DNA from: Megalobrama amblycephala
Lineage: Eukaryota; Chordata; Actinopteri; Cypriniformes; Xenocyprididae
DNA length: 64,000 nucleotides
Assembly: GCF_018812025.1 (NCBI RefSeq)
Contig: NC_063049.1
Coordinates: forward strand, 18,405,758 to 18,469,757
Direction of reading: 5' to 3'
The position numbers and the translations under genes were made by a program. The stretch's first letter is position 1; each line of letters starts with the position of its first letter. The notes under the pieces are model-generated. The model did no database searches, was not told the DNA's origin, and was given only the letters and a program-made list of their open reading frames with translations. Shown piece after piece: positions 49,466-61,889 of this stretch.

Positions 49466-49529
49466 TGCCATGTTGCTGCCATGTGATTGGCTGACTAGAT
49501 ATCTGCCTTAACGAGCAGATGAACACTCA

Positions 49530-51160
49530 ATTGATATTAATATTTGACTAAATTCCTAACTGTATGTAATGCTGATGTCCAATGCAGATGAAAGAGGAAA
49601 AAAGTAAAAGCAATATATCACAATTTTGAATGACTGCTCACTAAACCTAAAAATCGCAAAATTCAATGTTGCTGTATTGTGACCCAGATGTCGATATAAT
49701 AAGGTATTACTGATTCCCTCTCTTAACAGTCAGCCTGTAGCTCATTTAACTGTGTAACCGGGACAAAACTCTCTTAAACCCCTGTTTATCAGCAGCCCAG
49801 CCAGCCAGTTCTTCAAAGCCCTGAAGATAAGTGCATCATTTACTCCGTGCAGATGCGTCCTCTCTGCTTGCATCACACCAAGCATTTATGCACACTTACT
49901 GAAAATCTCCAGCCTGTCTCATTTTCTTGAGGTAAAGAGCTGGGTGAGTGTGCATTTGAAATCCAAATCAACCATGTCTACATCCAAACCAACTATCATA
50001 TCCTTAAATCCCGTCTAGAGATTTTCATCTTATTTGAATTCTACATCTGATGCACGTTTTTAACCCACTCAACCCAAGATCAGAATTTCTAAAAGGCACA
50101 ATTTACATTCAGCTGGAAAGAATCTAGTTAAAATGAGAGAGAATTAAATGAATTAATTAACCAAACGCCTACCTATAAAGCTTATTCAGCCACTCTGGCT
50201 TTTTTTTTTTTCTTTTTTTTTTTTTTATACTTTTGTGTATTACAGGTCGTGTTGCAGTGCCAACACAGGGCAAAGTTGACAATCTGTTGTCTTTAAAATC
50301 CAACTCATTAAAGCAATGTCACGCTCATGATTTATCCTAAACTCCTGCCAGCACTGCTTTCCAATTTCTGCTTTTCAACATGAATATTAGTGGCCTGACA
50401 GCAGACAGGGATAAATATCAGTCCATTTTCTGCTTTTTTGAGCCCTTCAAAAAATTGGGCACTGGACAGATATCTACATCATTACGAAATGTTAGTAATT
50501 TATATATAGCTTGAATGATTTTTGATTGTCTTTGAAACCAGATAGTATATGGTTAAGACAGCAGAGGCTAAATGGGCAATGCTATCCTGCAAAACCTGGA
50601 CCCATTAGCCAAAATCATTCAATCCTTGACTTCATTTTCTATTCATGGAATTCTAAAGCCAGTGCATTAAATGACATCTATATTCCTCTACATTAAACAA
50701 TTTAAAAGCATGACAGGACAGTTTTTGTTGAATCTAGTCCATTTCAGAAGTTACGGGACCTTGAATAATGTACGTATCTCTCCTGCTCCCCTCTGCTAGG
50801 CGTATAAAGGAGGTTGTGGATGCTAATCCCCTCAAGCTTATGTCAGCCATATTCAATAGACCAGGACAGTGCACATATGCTGCCACCTGTGCCCCCTCAG
50901 AGACTCCTCCACCCAGCCTGCTATTCTGTAGGGAAAATTTATTCACCCCATCCATACATCCCGCCCTTCTCATGGTTGAGATGGAACCGGGTGTTCATTG
51001 GTTGCATCTGCTGCCCACCTGGATGTGTGCCTCTACACCCCCCTTTCTTGCCTCTCGGCCAGACCCCTGGGCATCCTCTCAATCGCAGACCCTGCCATTC
51101 AGATACTCTGCTGCTGCCCTCAGTACCACCCATGATCCTGCAGTCTGGCTGGGCATTACA
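49530..51160. other. Intronic DNA, no gene seen
   Basis: Mixed composition. The open frame at 50768-51220 (+) is Pro/Ser-rich in more than one frame, which suggests chance openness rather than coding. T runs at 50200-50225. Confidence 0.4.
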
Positions 51161-51164
51161 GGAA

Positions 51165-51440
51165 TAGGTCACCCACAAATGAAAGTTCTGTCACTGTTTA
51201 CTCACCGTCATGTCTTTTGAAGTCACTTTTCTCTGTGGAACACAAAAGGAGATAATTAGCAGAATGCCCAATCTGCTCTTTAACTTTTTTTCTTTTTTTT
51301 TATTCTTTTTTTAAAAAATGTTTTCAATGAAAGTAAATGGTGACTCTGGCTGTCCATTGTTTTGTTTTTTGTTTTTCAAACAAAGCTATCATATGATTTC
51401 AGAAGTGTAGAATGTGTAGTGAATGGGTTGTACAAACTAC
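51165..51440. mobile_element. AGTTCACCC-family MITE fragment
   Basis: It starts GGAATAGGTCACCCACAAAT, then TTTACTCACCGTCATGTC. Later words (GGAACACAAAAGGAGATAAT) belong to the same family. The right end is lost. Confidence 0.5.
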
Positions 51441-51444
51441 ATTT

Positions 51445-53840
51445 ATAATAGTGTATGGGTTTTTTTTTTGTCATTTTTAGGAGCTTGACAGCACTTGGTC
51501 ATTATTTAATTTCATTATATGCAAAAGACAACCTAGAATTTTTCTTTCTCATTAGAAAAATAGTGCCTTTACTTAGATTTTTGCAAAATCTATCACTGCA
51601 ACCTCCAGCTGAAATGAACAATAGTGGCAGTAAAAACACCAAATTTTGTTCCTTTTCACACAAATTATGATTACACGGACAGATTAATATTTTATATTTT
51701 CATGCAGTTCTAGGCAAAATACTACTTTATGACTTCAAAACACTTTTACCAAAGTGCATGATTTTAAAACTAATACATTTTGACATTTGCATCACATAAC
51801 CAGCTCTATATGTAGCTCTATATCTGATATTTAGCTTTATATCTGTATTTCTGATGTAGTAAACTTGTTTGGAAGCTTACCTGGTACAGCGTTGCACTTC
51901 CAATACACAGCACTTGGGTACGAGTCTTGTGAAACAAGAATCATGATAAAAGATCTCAAAGACTTGTTGAAGCAAGCCAAAATGGCATGGTTGCTTCAGC
52001 AAATGCTTTTATTTCACATTTGCGTTTGTTAACACTATCCATTAGGCTTAGGATAGGGATTATTGTCTGTATAGCAACTAAGTTAGTAAAACGTTAAAAC
52101 TGAACATGCTTTTACTATAGTGCTAGCATTTCACTTTGAAAGTTATATGAAACTTTTTGCACATGTCACCACAGTCACGTTTTTGTAGTGAGCCTGGGTT
52201 GGGAAAATGACATTTGGACAATCTGTTAAATATCATTCTTATTTTCCACAGAATAAAAGTCATACAGGTTTAGAACCACTGTTCCTTTAATTGTGTGATG
52301 TCCTGTTTATTTTGCCCCCACAGTCCAGCTGAAGGCTTGCCCTGTTTGGATGGCTTCCTTCTGTTTCTGTTCACGCTACACAGCCTGTTATTATATTAGC
52401 TTGGCTCTTCGTATGGCTGATTTCTTACCGTGAGTCCACGGTGGTTGCTCAGTCTAGCAAATAAATGGATTTGACCTCTCCTGATGACTCTTTTGTACGT
52501 CTAATGTCCAGACTGGCTCTTTCTCTATAGTATTTGTGGTTGTTTAATCAGAGGGATTTTTTTTTATTGGCTCGCCATGAAGGATATCACACAATTCCAT
52601 TGTGGTTTACAACCAGCCGCCGCATTAGTGCCATGCAGCCTTTGTAGCCTTTGTTGCCTTAATCCTTCGGCGAAGCCTCGGTTCTCCCCACGCTTGGTTT
52701 ACGAGAGCAATTCCTCACCCACACATAATGCTGTCACACATTGGCAAAACTAACTGTTAGTCACGCACCATGGCACATGTAATGAATCATAAACTCGTTT
52801 ATTCTCACACTTTATCACAATGCAACATTTCGTACACGTACTCATGTTAAACACCTCAACAGACTGATCAGATGGTAAAGCCTGTGACTATGGCCATCCT
52901 GAGGAGTTGTTTAATTGGTCACCGGGGTTGCCCATCTGTGGTAGGCGGTGCCTTTGAAAAGACAAATGGATAAGTTAGGAGAGACATGAGCAGGGGCGGG
53001 AGCCGCTGAGGGTGCAACAGAGAGATGGGATAGAAAAAGAGTAGCAGAGGAGGATGGAGAGCGAGTGACAGAAGGACTGTGAGGGGGCACGCTGATAGGG
53101 GAGGTAGTGGGTGCCAAAAACCCTGAAGCACATGGGGCAAAATCTTTGTCCTCGTACCTTTTTTTTATTTTGTATAATCCATGTCACCATGCCATAATGG
53201 AGCCTTGAATAAGCTAATCGTGAATTAATTCCTTTTATTCATGAATCTTTTTTTTTTTTTTTTGAGGCAAGAATGCTAATTCTCTTAGTATTTGACTGCA
53301 GAGGGGGTGTGCAAATCAGAACAAAAGCCTGCTCCGTGTCACAAAACTATAAAAAAAAAAAAATCATCACATTTATTTACATGAAATAACCTTTTATTTT
53401 ATTTTTCATTTTTCTACTCTGTGTAATTGTTGGTCTAAAAGAATGGTCTGATTTAGTTTTATAGGTGAAGTTTATCTCTTTTTTTTTTTTTCTATGTTAC
53501 TTTCTCATATCCCAAATTAATATGCAGAGACAACTACCAGTAATCCATTTATAGCTAACTGTCCAACATAGCAGCAATGGCAGGATTTCCACTATTTTAA
53601 AGCAAATAAAAAATGCTGGATGGAAACAACTATTGACCACATGGAATTAAATTATTATTATTTTTTTTCAAAAATAGTATTTGCAATATTCCAGTCTTTA
53701 GAATAAATTAATTTCGCAACAATGATGGAAATATAATATAAAAATAACCAGTGGCAGATGAAGGCAGTGCTTAGGGAAACCTGTTTGAAAACAGTTACAC
53801 AATTTTGTTATTTCACACATTATTTTCATCTAAATTGCTG
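51445..53840. other. Intronic DNA, no gene seen
   Basis: Several T and A runs (52558-52566, 53159-53168, 53248-53263, 53478-53491). 52320-52760 has balanced composition. No coding exon was recognised. Confidence 0.4.
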
Positions 53841-53848
53841 CGAATATA

Positions 53849-54385
53849 TAAGAGCCTGTCCACACGGAGACGCGTTTAGCTGTAATATGCAGAAATTTTG
53901 TTTTGGGAGCCTGAAACTGGGTCCCAGATTGGATAAATCTGAAAATGACACCCTTGCGTTTTTGTGTGTACAGCCAATCCTTATATTTTATAAAACAATG
54001 ATGTCATCACCCCACGTCTCGACCCTAGTCAGACACCGCTATGTCACGTAACAGCAACAACAACAACAACAACAACAACAGTGGACTACATGCTTGTGTT
54101 TGTGCCGCAGAAGCTACTGAGCCTATTAGCTTTACTAAAATAAAACTTTATTTCTAAGCTTTACAAATGTTTGTATACAGCGCGCAAGGTTTATGCACAT
54201 GCTCCAAGTCTTATTCTCCATGTTTAGTGGCAGAATTACAGCGCCACATACTGATCTGGCATTAGTACTACATAATTTTCAGTGGTTTCAGTCGGTTTCA
54301 GTGGTTTCGTGTGTGCAGATATTTCCTGAGACAAAGAAAGAAAAAAATCGGATAGCAAAAGCTCTGTCTTCATGTAGATGTTGCC
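53849..54385. mobile_element. Probable non-autonomous DNA transposon
   Basis: The left phrase CCTGTCCACACGGAGACGCG and the right phrase GCTCTGTCTTCATGTAGATG are roughly inverted, in the style of a widespread fish family. A (CAA)n run sits inside at 54053-54081. No target duplication could be fixed. Confidence 0.45.
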
Positions 54386-54452
54386 TAAATCACATCAGTC
54401 TTATTATAAAAGACTGAGTAAAAGGTTGAGTAAATGATTTTTCATATTTTGG

Positions 54453-55190
54453 GTAACCCTTCACTTTTTTGAAAATAGGCTTATTTTCCAACTCCCCTAG
54501 AGTTAAACAGTTGAGTTTTACCGTTTTCAAATCCATTCAGCCGATCTCCAGGTCTGGCGGTACCACTTTTAGCATAGCTTAGCATAGTTCATTGAATCTG
54601 ATTAGACCGTTAGCATCTCGCTCAAAAATGTCCAAAGAGTTTTGATATTTTTCCTATTTGAAACTTGACTCTTCTGTAGTTACATCGTGTACTAAGACCG
54701 ACGGAAAATGAAAAGTTGCGATTTTCTAGGCCGATATGGCTAGGAACTATACTCTCATTCCGGCGCAATAATCATGGATGCCTTGCAACAATGGAGACAT
54801 TTGTGAGAGACGGTGCGTAATATCATTGCGCCTGCTGCACCAATGGTACGGCAGCAAAGTTCCTTGATTATTACGCTGGAATGAGAGTATAGTTCCTAGC
54901 CATATCGGCCTAGAAAATCACAACTTTTCATTTTCCGTCGGTCTTAGTACACAATGTAATTACAGAAGAGTCAAGTTTTAAATAGAAAAAAATATTGAAA
55001 CTCTTTAGTCATTTTTGAGCGAGATGCTAACTGTCTGATCCGATTCAATGAACTATGCTAAGCTGTGCTAAAAGTGGTACCGCCAGACCTGGAGATCGGC
55101 TGAATGGATTCGAAAACGGCAAAACTCAACTGTTTAACTCTAGGGGGGTTGGAAAATGAGCCTATTTTCAAAAAAAGTGGAGTGTTCCTT
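54453..55190. mobile_element. Long foldback element, 738 bp
   Basis: The arms, 54453-54788 and about 54855-55190, are inverted copies of roughly 336 bp with about 90% identity by eye. Shared words include GAGCGAGATGCTAAC, GGTACCGCCAGACCTGGAGA and GGCCGATATGGCTAGGAACT, each with its inverse. The spacer is about 66 bp. No coding capacity. Confidence 0.9.
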
Positions 55191-55194
55191 TAAA

Positions 55195-56700
55195 CAGACC
55201 AGATAAAAGCACGATGTTACCTAAATAGTGCATCAAAAATAACTGGCCGTCATTTTTCTCATGCTAATGCAGAAGCAGGTGTTTGCTCACTGTAAAGGCA
55301 GTGTTGGAGCCTGTTTAGTAGCTGCAGTGCTGTGATCTGATTGGCTCTCTGCTCCAGGACGGAGGTAGTGTAGATGCGGGGAGGATGTTCATCTGTTTTG
55401 TGGAGAATAGTGGCAATCACTTTCCTGTGTGTCTCTATACCTCGTGTGTTTCTGCTGATCCAAGCAGTCGTATGATGGGACGATCAGCCCGAATCACTGA
55501 TAAACTCCAGCAGGACAGCTGAGTTAGAGCTTGAGAAGAGAGACAGATTCCTGGAGGGGGTTGGAAGTTATCGAGAAATATTGAGAGCAAAGAGAGAAGT
55601 ACTCACTGCTGTTTACTTCTTCTCTTTCTATTTAAATTTTTTTTTTCTCCCTCTTGGATCCATTGTCCCATTGTTCTACATCAATCCTTTCTGCCCTCTC
55701 ATCCTTCTGCCTTTCTATCTAGCTTCCCTTCCTGCTTTTGTCATGTCGTCCGTGTGCATATTATCCTCCTCCTTCCCGGCTCTTGCCAGTTCTTTATCTA
55801 CGCCTTTCTTTGGTGTGTTCTGGGCCTTGCTTCAAGTGGGAACTTGAATTGTCTGATTAATTTCTGAAAGGGCTTTGGAAGCCACAACAACACACATTAT
55901 GGTAATGAAACGGTGACTAGATGTCACAGATGTATTATCAGTAATTATTTTCGTGCTATTTTTCTCTAGTGCGTTCAATTACAGCACTAAAAATTCTTGA
56001 TTCGTTTGATGAGATTTACAGATTACAGCTTGCCTATTGATTTGTTGCGGTCCTTCTTATTGTCTCCCTGTTCTGGAAATCAAATTGCAGAACTTTGCTT
56101 GATGTTTTGGGGAATAGAGGTATGGCTAATGAGCTCATTGCTGTAATCGGATTACAGGGCTCTTGTACCCCTAACATCCCATTAGATTTCCCCGTTAATG
56201 ATGGGATGATTATCCCAATGATAAAGAGCTGGTAATGCAGCACTAATCCCAGCTCTGTGAGCAAACGGGGTCCAGACATGCTGTCAAACTCTCCTGAAAG
56301 ACCTCTCCATGTTTTATTCACATTTTGATGATATTTGGAATGGTTATTTATGATGAAATTATCATAAACAGAACCTTCATCAAGTTGTTTTTGTTAAGTG
56401 GAGAACCTCCTGTGACTGTCGTTTGTTTGTACGGTTTGTTCCTCCAGCTGGAAAAACTCCACCTAGTGAATTGTTCTTTACATTTTCTTCTTTTGCTTTC
56501 TGAAAGAAGTTTATTGCTAGCTTAGTTTATCCTTGACACATTTTAGCAGAGTGTAACACTCATGAAATAAGTCATCACATGACAACAAAGCTAATTTCTA
56601 GCCATGGCCATGAAATATCATTCTCAATTTTTGCCTTATTAGGGAAATAAATATTAGGGAAATAAATATACAAGTTTTTTTATCTTTGATTAGAGATGGC
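55195..56700. other. Intronic DNA with a candidate regulatory core at 56.1 kb
   Basis: No transposon was recognised. 56040-56320 has balanced composition, many TAAT/ATTA words and two adjacent palindromes (see 56128-56157), which is the look of conserved non-coding sequence. No exon seen. Confidence 0.4.
56128..56157. promoter_or_regulatory. Candidate homeodomain-type regulatory site (paired palindromes)
   Basis: Two palindromes lie one base apart: AATGAGCTCATT (56128-56139) and CTGTAATCGGATTACAG (56141-56157, 8-bp arms about one base). The second contains TAAT-CGG-ATTA, the spacing bound by dimers of paired-class homeodomains, with the TAATCnGATTA character of K50-type proteins. Function is inferred from the motif only. 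Confidence 0.3.
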
Positions 56701-56704
56701 TTGA

Positions 56705-57895
56705 TTTAAAGGTGATGTGTGCAATGCTAACATAATCCAATCCAAACGTGTCTCTCTGTCTGACATTGGTCAGTTGATCAATCATTTTAGCAGGACTATA
56801 GTTGATGTGTCAAGCTTGTCGAGTTTCTCAAACAGAGCGTTTTGAAAATGTTTTGAAAACACCACAGTCACATTTTTTACACCAAAAATAGTGCATTTAT
56901 AGTTGTCTCTGCATATGAACATTACATCTTATTTGAGAGAGCTAATGCAGGGGCGTCAATTGGGTATGGCGACTGCTGGCTGCCTGGTCAAGTCAATGTA
57001 ACTTATATAATTTAATTGATTGCATGCAGGATTAATGGAGTTATATTACTACGTGTAGCCTATAATTGGTATTTTTAAATAAAACAGAGAAGTAAGTAAA
57101 TTTAAAGCAATCTGGTTGTTATATCCGTGTAACGTAAAATCAACGTCGCTGCCAATGTCTATTCACAATGAGATTTTTTCATTCCTGTGATTGGCTACAA
57201 TTGGCTAATTTCTGTTGAAAATAATGAACAATCAGAGGTTTTTAAGTTACCGGGTGTCCTAACCAGCCGCGATGGTGATGCGACGATTCTATTTTAGAAA
57301 CGGCTGGAGCAACGACACAAAGTATGGCAATGATAATCCCAGGTCTTTATTTATCTTTATTCTTTATATTTATTAATCTTTGTTTAATGTTAAAAGCGTG
57401 TAACATGACTTTGAATATCATTTAGCACTCCCAGTTTTGTAGCCGTAGTAAAAGCAACAATGGATAATTCACCTCGGATCTTGAAATTAAACAAGAACGT
57501 TCAAAATGTGAACAAGTGTATTCTATGACAAATATTGTTTTATTAGCTCAGTATGTATTTTTATTAATGCAGAGTAATATTTGTTATTGTTTGGTGCTGT
57601 GCGAATGCCGTCAGAGACCGCCCACACTGTGTTCTGATTGGATGTGGTTTTTGATTGTTTTCATTTGTAAAACTAAAGTCAATCTTTGTAGGATGAAATG
57701 TTTTTGGTAATCATATTAAAAATAACAATTAAATAGGTTAATATTCAGACTTTTTAGCTTTGAAGTGCTGGAAAAAGTTGTGTGAAAAAAGTGGGACTGA
57801 CGTGTCGAGGAAGTAAGATTGAATGACGTCATCAGAGTCCATCATATCTATGCCATACCCTGGCTTTTGGTGCAAAGATGCTACTGAGCTAATGT
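56705..57895. repeat. Possible old TTAA-type repeat, poorly defined
   Basis: It begins TTTAAAGGTGATGTGTGCAA, like other TTAA MITE ends in the window. GGGTATGGC near 56960 and GCCATACCC near 57852 are inverted. A coherent element could not be delimited. Confidence 0.3.
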
Positions 57896-57899
57896 TAAT

Positions 57900-59268
57900 A
57901 TTTACCTTAATATTATACTTTGCAGAATATGCCCTGGTGGCTAGTTTCTAAAAATGAGTTCCTATATCTACCCATTGTGAAAGCCTCTATAGATATACCT
58001 GCTATTTTAATTTCAGGCAACTTGGTCCAGTACTTCATCAACTGCCACCCACAACAACATACTGTAACCTACTTTCTCTGTCATCCCTCTTTCTCTCCTC
58101 GTTCTTTCCTATTTTCCACCCTCTCTTCTGTTTTGCCTCAAGAGTTTACATGGTAATGTCACATTATCCGCTTCATATACAGATTTTTTTATATTTTGTT
58201 TGAGGTGCAAGCGCTAATGAAGTCCAAATATCTGCCAGTGCCCGTCACTGTGTCAGGCGCCGCATGCCAGTTGTTCGAAAACCCCAGACTTCCCTCACTG
58301 ACTCAGCTCTCTGGTTAACTGTGTTACAGCTCCAGTTGTCTCTCTGGCATCAGCAATTTTCCGTTGAGGCGGACCAGTTGTCCTGTCTCAGGTCTATAAG
58401 CATCATTTTTCCATGAGACGATTTGTTAAATCAGAAGAGACACAGTTGTTCACAAGCTGAGGCTGGAGGAAAGCCCCCAAACGCCCTCTCAGATTTTTTT
58501 CCCTTTTGTGTGGCATCAACACAGCCAGCAGGCAGCGCCGACCGCACTACTGTGTCAAGTTGCTCACTGCACCCATATAGACACACAAATGTGTATGTAC
58601 GCAAATAAAGGTTGTGTGCCCAAGGCTAGGATTCATGAGACCATTTCTAAGTGGACATTTTCTTTTCATTTCTCTCATTTCTTTTGTTGTTGTCCATTGT
58701 AGTATTGAAAAAAGAGCAGCTGTGCCCCCTGGGGTCAAGGACGGGCATATCAGGGTGTGGCTGTCAGTTGATGAGTGTGACAGGTCTTGTCTCACTACAG
58801 AATGAGAATAGTCCTTTTTATACAAGAGCCTTGGTGAGCCGATCACTAGTGGTCAAGTGAGGTATTTACACCTGGTATAAATGTTTCGAGTCTCCTGTGA
58901 CCACTTGAAATCTGATATTGAGGGTATGGTACTTATTTTGTGACTACATTCGTCACTCAACGCAGTGTGACAAATCAGAAAAGTATTTTTGCTTCTAAAT
59001 ATACTTTAAATTTGAATGAAAACACAAAAGTGACATTTTGAGCAGAACACTGTTATTTTAGTCAAGCTTATAACTGAACTTTGGCTGGGACTCATCAAGA
59101 TTGATTAGTATTTGAACTACAAATGTAATGCGTTTCAGACTTTCTCCGATTGTGATTTGAGAGATTGGATAATAAAGCATTTTGGATCCTGTTGACATCT
59201 ACATTTACCACTGTACTGACCATTTGTGAGCCTTTGCTGTTTCACTGCAAATATTCTGACTTGAAGAA
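57900..59268. other. Intronic DNA, no gene seen
   Basis: Overlapping short open frames at 58423-58860 on both strands, without splice or codon support. Confidence 0.4.
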
Positions 59269-59277
59269 TCTCTAGAT

Positions 59278-59668
59278 CAGTGGTTTGCAACATTTTTGCC
59301 TCCAAGGCCCCCCATTGCCTGCAACAGCATTCAAAGGCAAATGTTCACATTTTTTTTTTAAATCTATGGACACTCCTAGTTTATGTGTGTAATAAAATGA
59401 TTCCAAGAGCTGAATGTTCTTCTTTTACACATTTGCATTATTACATTTACATTATTTGCATGACCCTCATTTAAAATTAGGCTATTTCATATATTCAGGT
59501 TCTCCTGTATATATGAGGTAGACACTGTGGAAACACTGGTTCTTCAAAAGGAAACAATCCGTTGTTGAAGGGATTAATTAAAATAAAAAAATATCTTGAT
59601 TTTTATGTACCCTTGGTAGTTTGCTGAGGCCCCCTAGTGGGCACTGGTCCTCTTGTTGAGAACCACTG
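59278..59668. mobile_element. hAT-type MITE, 391 bp
   Basis: The ends are CAGTGGTTTGCAAC and GTTGAGAACCACTG, imperfect inverses like Charlie-type hAT ends. The 8-bp flanks CTCTAGAT (59270-59277) and GTCTAGAT (59669-59676) agree at 7 of 8. The subterminal GAGGCCCCCTAGTGGGCACT is typical. No coding sequence. Confidence 0.82.
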
Positions 59669-59679
59669 GTCTAGATATT

Positions 59680-61700
59680 TTCAGGACCATTATTGTGAAC
59701 GTAATGGGAGATTATTGATATCTTATATGACTTCTCCAGTTAAATTGAAAGATTTGTTAGAAGCATTTCACAGATTGTTCTGCGTTGTTCTAATACTACA
59801 ATAAAATATTTTTTTGTAGTACAAAGATTTACATGTTCAGATTATACTTTACTGTGCAGATAAAGATATTGAGATGTTTCTGAATTCCTCATAGCCTTTT
59901 TGTGTTCTCTTTTTTTCAGTGTATTAAGCATGCATTCCTTTGAACACAAGAGCAGGGACATCCACATTCAGAAAGCAGCAGATATGAATATGAAAATATT
60001 AAAGCCGGAGAGTTGCTATGGACACCCTCTTCAAGCAGTGTTTGTGTCAATGATGGTGTGTCCAAAGGATTATAGTATAATTAGCATGACTTAAGCTGAG
60101 AAAAGTATGCTGGGTAAAAACGGGTTGTGGAGGATTCAGCTAACTCGCTTTCCAGACCCCTTTCACCTCCCACCACACAGGTTAGCTCAGCCTGTCAATG
60201 CTTCCATCAGGCACAGGGATGTTACTCCAGTAACCTCTGTACCTTCTGCACTCACAGCCGACTGTGAATGAATCTTATGGGCAGATTCTTTTTAGTGAAT
60301 CGACAACATAAAGCATTATGAGTCAAATCCTATTCTACTGACTTTTATAAGTCAGTTCTTTTTGGTGAATCTAAAACAAAGTATTACCAGTGTGGTTCAA
60401 TTCCCAAATGATTCTTACGAGTCAGTTCTTTTAAATGAATCAAAAACACACAGCATGATCATTTTAGTCAGATTAATGAACATCTAAATTCTCTTTTTTA
60501 AAACCTCTTTTTTTAATCTTTCTTCCTCAAAAGTACTAAAATAATTGTTAATAGAACAATTACAGAACCAGAATCGTGTCTGAGATGAATACCTGATAGT
60601 ATTTTTGTTTAGTATGTATTCTAGTCCGTCTATGCCGTTTCTTTGCTTTGTAGAAGTCAACACCCTCAACGCTGCACGGTGATAGTTTAAGGGGAGTTAT
60701 TAATCGTTCATCTCTCTTCAAAGGATGTTTTTTGCATAAAAGATGGTATCAGAGTTGCTCTGAGGTCATGTTTTCTCCATCAGCTTCACTGCAGATTTCA
60801 TCAGCTGATTAGTCAGAGTGGGGAAAATCAAAGTGATTTTATGTCTTCTGTTGTCTTTGATTCGGTCCACAGATGCAACTCATCTGCGAGAATGTGTGGG
60901 TTTTTGTTTGTAGATTGTGTGACTGACTCATAGCATCACTCTAAGTATCATTTTTGTGACTAGGGTGGTAATAGATGTCATATGCTTGACAAATGTATAT
61001 CATGTACATTTATTTCGAGATGGTTCAATTGAGTGTCAAGTTGATGCTGAAGTCAGAATGTGGAGAAGCTTCCTGTGTAGGTGGCATAATGTGTTTCATT
61101 GTTTTACCTTTGGCTTTAGTTACACATCCATGGTAATTCTGAATTCAGTGTTATGCGTGTATACAGGCGTCATGCACAGTGAGAATGTTTTAATTTTACT
61201 GTAGGTCTGCAGGTTTATTCAAATTGAAACTTAATTCACAATATGGCTTACACCGTGCCTACACCAGACGCAAAAGCTTGTCTTGATGCGACAAAGCGAC
61301 CGGTGCAAATCCATTTGTTCTTCATCTCAGAAGTAGTGCGAGCACTTGAAGTACGTCAGAAATAGAATTAGGCATCAGTTTACTGTTGGGAATTTGTTTT
61401 GTCACACCACATCCAGTGTAGACAGCATCACTGATTAAAATGGGTTCTATTTGCCTTTTCCCGTAAGTTTGGGTCTTTTAAAATCTTGGCCATTTCATCA
61501 CTGCTTATAATGTGCATTTGGGAACACCAACCATCTTCCCAAACTTCATTCAAGTGAGTTCAGATCAACTTGTTTAGATGGGTAACACTGATCTGTAATG
61601 GGTTAACTCAAACTAGTTCTTGAGCATCAGTTCATCTGTCATTTGCGGCACAATATGTAGTGTATTTTTCTTCCTGTGACGCCTCAATACACAGATCAGC
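59680..61700. other. Intronic DNA, no gene seen
   Basis: Three loose repeats of the phrase GAGTCAGTTCTTTT / AAGTCAGTTCTTTTTGGTGA with GAATC words occur at 60280-60440, a degenerate local repeat. A piece at 61255-61345 (GCCTACACCAGACGCAAAAG) recalls the end of a fish DNA transposon. No exon was recognised. Confidence 0.4.
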
Positions 61701-61706
61701 ATTAAG

Positions 61707-61886
61707 ATGTGTGGCATCTCCAAGATGGGATGCAGCCATTTGCAGTTGTTCAACTGGGGACAGATGGCCGTGTGCTGCAGTGTTTGATGTGCGGGCTGTC
61801 TGGACCCCTGCAGGGCAGCTCTGTCTCTGGGGACACGCATGCCCATCTCAGCCTGGTGACTGAAGCCTGTCCCCATCTGCACACAG
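61707..61886 (+). CDS. Possible coding exon of an unknown gene (weak)
   Basis: An open stretch begins after an in-frame stop at 61703-61705 and ends at a good donor, ACACAG|GTATAAT, at 61886/61887 (phase 1). It is less AT-rich than its surroundings and has many C/G third positions. The predicted peptide includes a Cys-x2-Cys pair within TDGRVLQCLMCGLSG and later Cys and His residues (TEACPHLHT), which could suggest a small zinc-binding segment. The acceptor is unclear: AAG at 61706 or TGCAG at 61735 are the in-frame options, and both have poor pyrimidine tracts. It does not resemble an Ig domain, so it is not an obvious IGSF3 exon. It could be an exon of a nested gene or simply an unusual unique sequence. 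I do not recognise the protein. Confidence 0.25.
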
Positions 61887-61889
61887 GTA

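Larger units (their letters stand above)
47559..49525 (-). mobile_element. Relic of a second Tc1-like transposon with nested insertions
   Basis: It begins CACTCACTGGCCACTTTATT after a TA, the terminus of a widespread Tc1 family. The next 270 bp, read on the minus strand, correspond to the N-terminal helix-turn-helix part of a Tc1 transposase; the middle and catalytic region is deleted. The element continues after piggyBac-like copy 3 at 48727-48770 (CACCTTTCTTCCGCATTCTG). It continues again at about 49470-49525 (GTTGCTGCCATGTGATTGG), after a further insertion of about 690 bp. The far terminus is lost. Confidence 0.8.

Noticed and set aside
50768..51220. 150-codon Pro/Ser-rich frame
   Set aside because: Three overlapping frames are open at once, there are no exon borders, and a MITE begins inside its end.
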